Source: Nematostella vectensis (lineage: Eukaryota; Cnidaria; Anthozoa; Actiniaria; Edwardsiidae). From it: a stretch of DNA of 64,000 nt. The number at the start of each line of letters is the position of its first letter. The stretch's first letter is position 1. The stretch covers positions 4,588,001 to 4,652,000 of the forward strand of contig NC_064046.1 in assembly GCF_932526225.1 (NCBI RefSeq), in the 5' to 3' direction. The translations under genes and the position numbers were made by a program. Shown in pieces: positions 61,921-64,000 of the stretch. The notes beneath the pieces were generated by a model. That model had not been told where the DNA came from. It searched no databases and saw only the letters and a program-made list of their open reading frames with translations.

Positions 61921-62988
61921 TCAATTTGTATCTTCTATCTGGTATACTATATCCACTCGTGGGCAGTTTGCGCGAATTTCTCGTTCCATTTCTTCTCGGT
62001 CCTCGCCTTGACAATGTAGCGACTGGTTATCACCAATCTTAAGCTTGCGAAGAACGGGGCAGTTCAGGGTGATACTGACTAAATCCTCACACCATGATAA
62101 AGAAAGTTCCTCTAGAGTCTCGCTAGCATAGATGAAATGCTTCAGTTCGTTACACTTCGTAAGCTCTAAAGATTCAACTGAAGGTTCTATTTGTGGAAGG
62201 CTTTCGATACTGCAGTTACGAATCTTTAGTTTGTCTATTTTACTCTCTCCCTTCGATTCAATTCGACCTAAAGCCACATTATCAATATCAAGAGTACGGA
62301 TGTTGGTCCTTTTCAGGATGATACAGGTAGCACAGCGAGTTTGGATTAACTCGTCTATGCAGTCACTTAGAAACATCAGGTTGATTGTGTCACATCGGAG
62401 ATTCACTGTACTGAGGTTTGGCATGTGACAGATATCTACCAGTTCACAGTCTCGTGCCGTCAGGGATACCTCCCTCAAAGCAATACTATCTGGGTTCAAG
62501 CAGTCGCCGCTTATTTCCAGTCTTCGCAAGTGATTCCCAGATGCTTCTACATCATCCACTGCTCCAGTGATACACAACATGTTTAGGCAAGGACACGACT
62601 CCTGGTTTAGACACAACCGACGAGCAAATGCTTCAATCACAAGATTTTCCAGCTTTGGGTTCTTATACAATATTGATTCAAACGTCTCCAAAGCAAAACT
62701 TGTCAGTTGTCCAAGCTCAGTGACTTCTAGACTTGTCAAGTTCCCAGTCTCAAGGTAAAACGACTCTAGGTTCTCGTCAAATGAGCGCAAGGGTCCAAGG
62801 CGCAGGTTGTCTAGGTTAGGGGCATAAATCTTCAGTGAATCAAGATGTAGGTCTGAGATGAAGAGCTTGCGTGCATTGGGTATGACCATGTTGATAGTCC
62901 TGATGTTGCTTATATCCCAGATAACAATCTCTTGCAGTGAATCGGACTCAATGTTCACATCGTCAATAGGGGGCTGCAAGTCATCAAT
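61921..62988 (-). CDS. Leucine-rich-repeat-like protein, last exon (gene continues right)
   Basis: A single 355-codon exon starts after a good acceptor (T-rich tract then AG at 62990-62989) and ends with a stop at 61921. There is no convincing ATG at its left edge, so this is the 3' exon of a longer gene. The sequence is a series of about 20-25-residue units with LxxLxL strands (NLDNLRLGPL, LTSLEVTEL, LRRLEISGDC, IDKLKIRNC, VESLELTKC, LEELSLSWC, LRKLKIGDN). This is an LRR solenoid like those in F-box/LRR and other cytosolic LRR proteins. No F-box is visible in the window. The function cannot be assigned. Confidence 0.75.
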   Translation of the reverse strand: MDDLQPPIDDVNIESDSLQEIVIWDISNIRTINMVIPNARKLFISDLHLDSLKIYAPNLDNLRLGPLRSFDENLESFYLETGNLTSLEVTELGQLTSFALETFESILYKNPKLENLVIEAFARRLCLNQESCPCLNMLCITGAVDDVEASGNHLRRLEISGDCLNPDSIALREVSLTARDCELVDICHMPNLSTVNLRCDTINLMFLSDCIDELIQTRCATCIILKRTNIRTLDIDNVALGRIESKGESKIDKLKIRNCSIESLPQIEPSVESLELTKCNELKHFIYASETLEELSLSWCEDLVSITLNCPVLRKLKIGDNQSLHCQGEDREEMEREIRANCPRVDIVYQIEDTN

Positions 62989-64000
62989 CTAAAAAAAAAT
63001 AAAAAAAATAAAGGTATCAGGGGCACATAAAGATCCACAAAAATGGCACCGAAAGCTGGATTTCAAGAAAGGGGAATCAACTGTCCAGTTATGGATTTTT
63101 ATATATATTTCAATATTGTTATGACCATGGCCCTGCCAAGAGCCTCCTAGCCTATTGCCAGCTACACCCTTCTTGCCTTTCATTTAAAGGCATTCATGAC
63201 CATCACAGCAGTAAGTGTTAAGTGGATAAAAAAAAATCTGCATAGATGCTTAAATGCAGAAAATATCCCCCCCTCTTGGCTTGAAGAAAAAAACATATGA
63301 CAGGGAATATATAAAAACTAAGATCTGTACATATTTTCTGTCTGGGTGTACAAGGATAAAAATACTCAGATATTGTTGCATTCCACAAAATGGGGGATAA
63401 AAGAGGGATCTCAATTAAGCAAAAGGTCCAAAGATAGAAGGCTATAATCATTATATTTATATGATTATTATAATTTTTATTATCGTGATATCTACAGCCA
63501 TTACCAGATTACCTCTATTGCTAATTCTAATCCTCTATCGGTAATTTTAATATACTGATATATTTTTTTTCTTTTAACAACAGGGAATAATGTGCCATGG
63601 GAAATATCAATACTTACGATGAGGAGGGTGAGTTCTCAATAACCATCAGAGATCTGACACAGCATTTGAACTAGCCCAATAAAATACCATCTCTTTTCTC
63701 AGGGGAGGGGAAAGGAGTAGGTAAGGGTACTGGCCTATCAGAACACCAAAAGCAGTTCTGATGACTCAAGCAAAGGCAAGTGCCACTTAAGCATCTAAGT
63801 GGAAATGCAGCTTCTATTGACGACAGTATATACCCTCCTGCAGGAGGAACAAAATTTTCCATGCCCCCCCTTACGCTCCCCCCATATTTTCGATGCCTCC
63901 CCCTCCTGATAATAGAAGAAAGAAGGAGCAAAGAAAGGAACAGCAATGCAATGTAAAGGAACGCGATCTGCAAGCTGGACAGAAAGTGGAGGGGAAGAAA
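62989..64000. other. Intron or upstream sequence of the LRR-like gene
   Basis: No exon could be placed with a frame that joins 62988. The region is AT-rich with short T and A runs. Confidence 0.45.

Noticed and set aside
63610-63660. Possible upstream exon of the LRR-like gene on the minus strand with a donor at about 63617
   Set aside because: Its open frame ends in a phase that does not join the exon starting at 62988.

Overview
This is a eukaryotic nuclear window of intron-rich animal DNA, roughly 40% GC by eye, with tandem arrays and small DNA transposons in many introns. The genes are metazoan: VAC14, a Wnt8-type ligand, a rhodopsin-family receptor and a four-pass membrane protein. The degree of conservation, the compact exons and the Ty3/gypsy element fit an anthozoan cnidarian such as a sea anemone. 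That assignment is inference. Most long open frames in the window are by-products of tandem repeats.

Layout: (1) 1823-31271 (+): the 3' part of a large HEAT/ARM-like protein gene, about 29 exons. It is interrupted by a 2-kb foldback element, several TIR elements and arrays of 15, 42/43, 60 and 71 bp units. (2) 32835-45223 (+): a complete 16-exon VAC14 gene predicting 721 aa. Intron 2 holds a nearly intact Ty3/gypsy retrotransposon (34292-38800). Introns 8 and 13 have U12-type (minor spliceosome) signals, one AT-AC and one GT-AG. (3) 46605-51916 (+): a six-exon gene for a 219-aa four-pass membrane protein. (4) 54165-55526 (+): an intronless 453-aa class A GPCR. Its last codons are the first copy of an eight-copy CRE-containing repeat. 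(5) 56541-58631 (-): a complete five-exon Wnt8-like gene (329 aa), tail-to-tail with the GPCR. Its 5' flank contains a diverged tandem duplication of about 0.7-1 kb. (6) 61921-62988 (-): the last exon of a leucine-rich-repeat-like gene that continues to the right.

The genes are not an operon and I see no shared pathway. VAC14 is the scaffold of the PIKfyve/FIG4 complex on endolysosomal membranes. The Wnt is a secreted morphogen. The GPCR probably binds a neuropeptide-like ligand.

The main findings are the two U12 introns in VAC14, a foldback element whose arms carry nested inverted arrays and whose empty site can be read from a flanking repeat, and recurrent tandem duplication of splice sites and gene 3' ends. 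One of these duplications creates an in-frame alternative donor. A young LTR element also sits about 25 bp upstream of a VAC14 acceptor.
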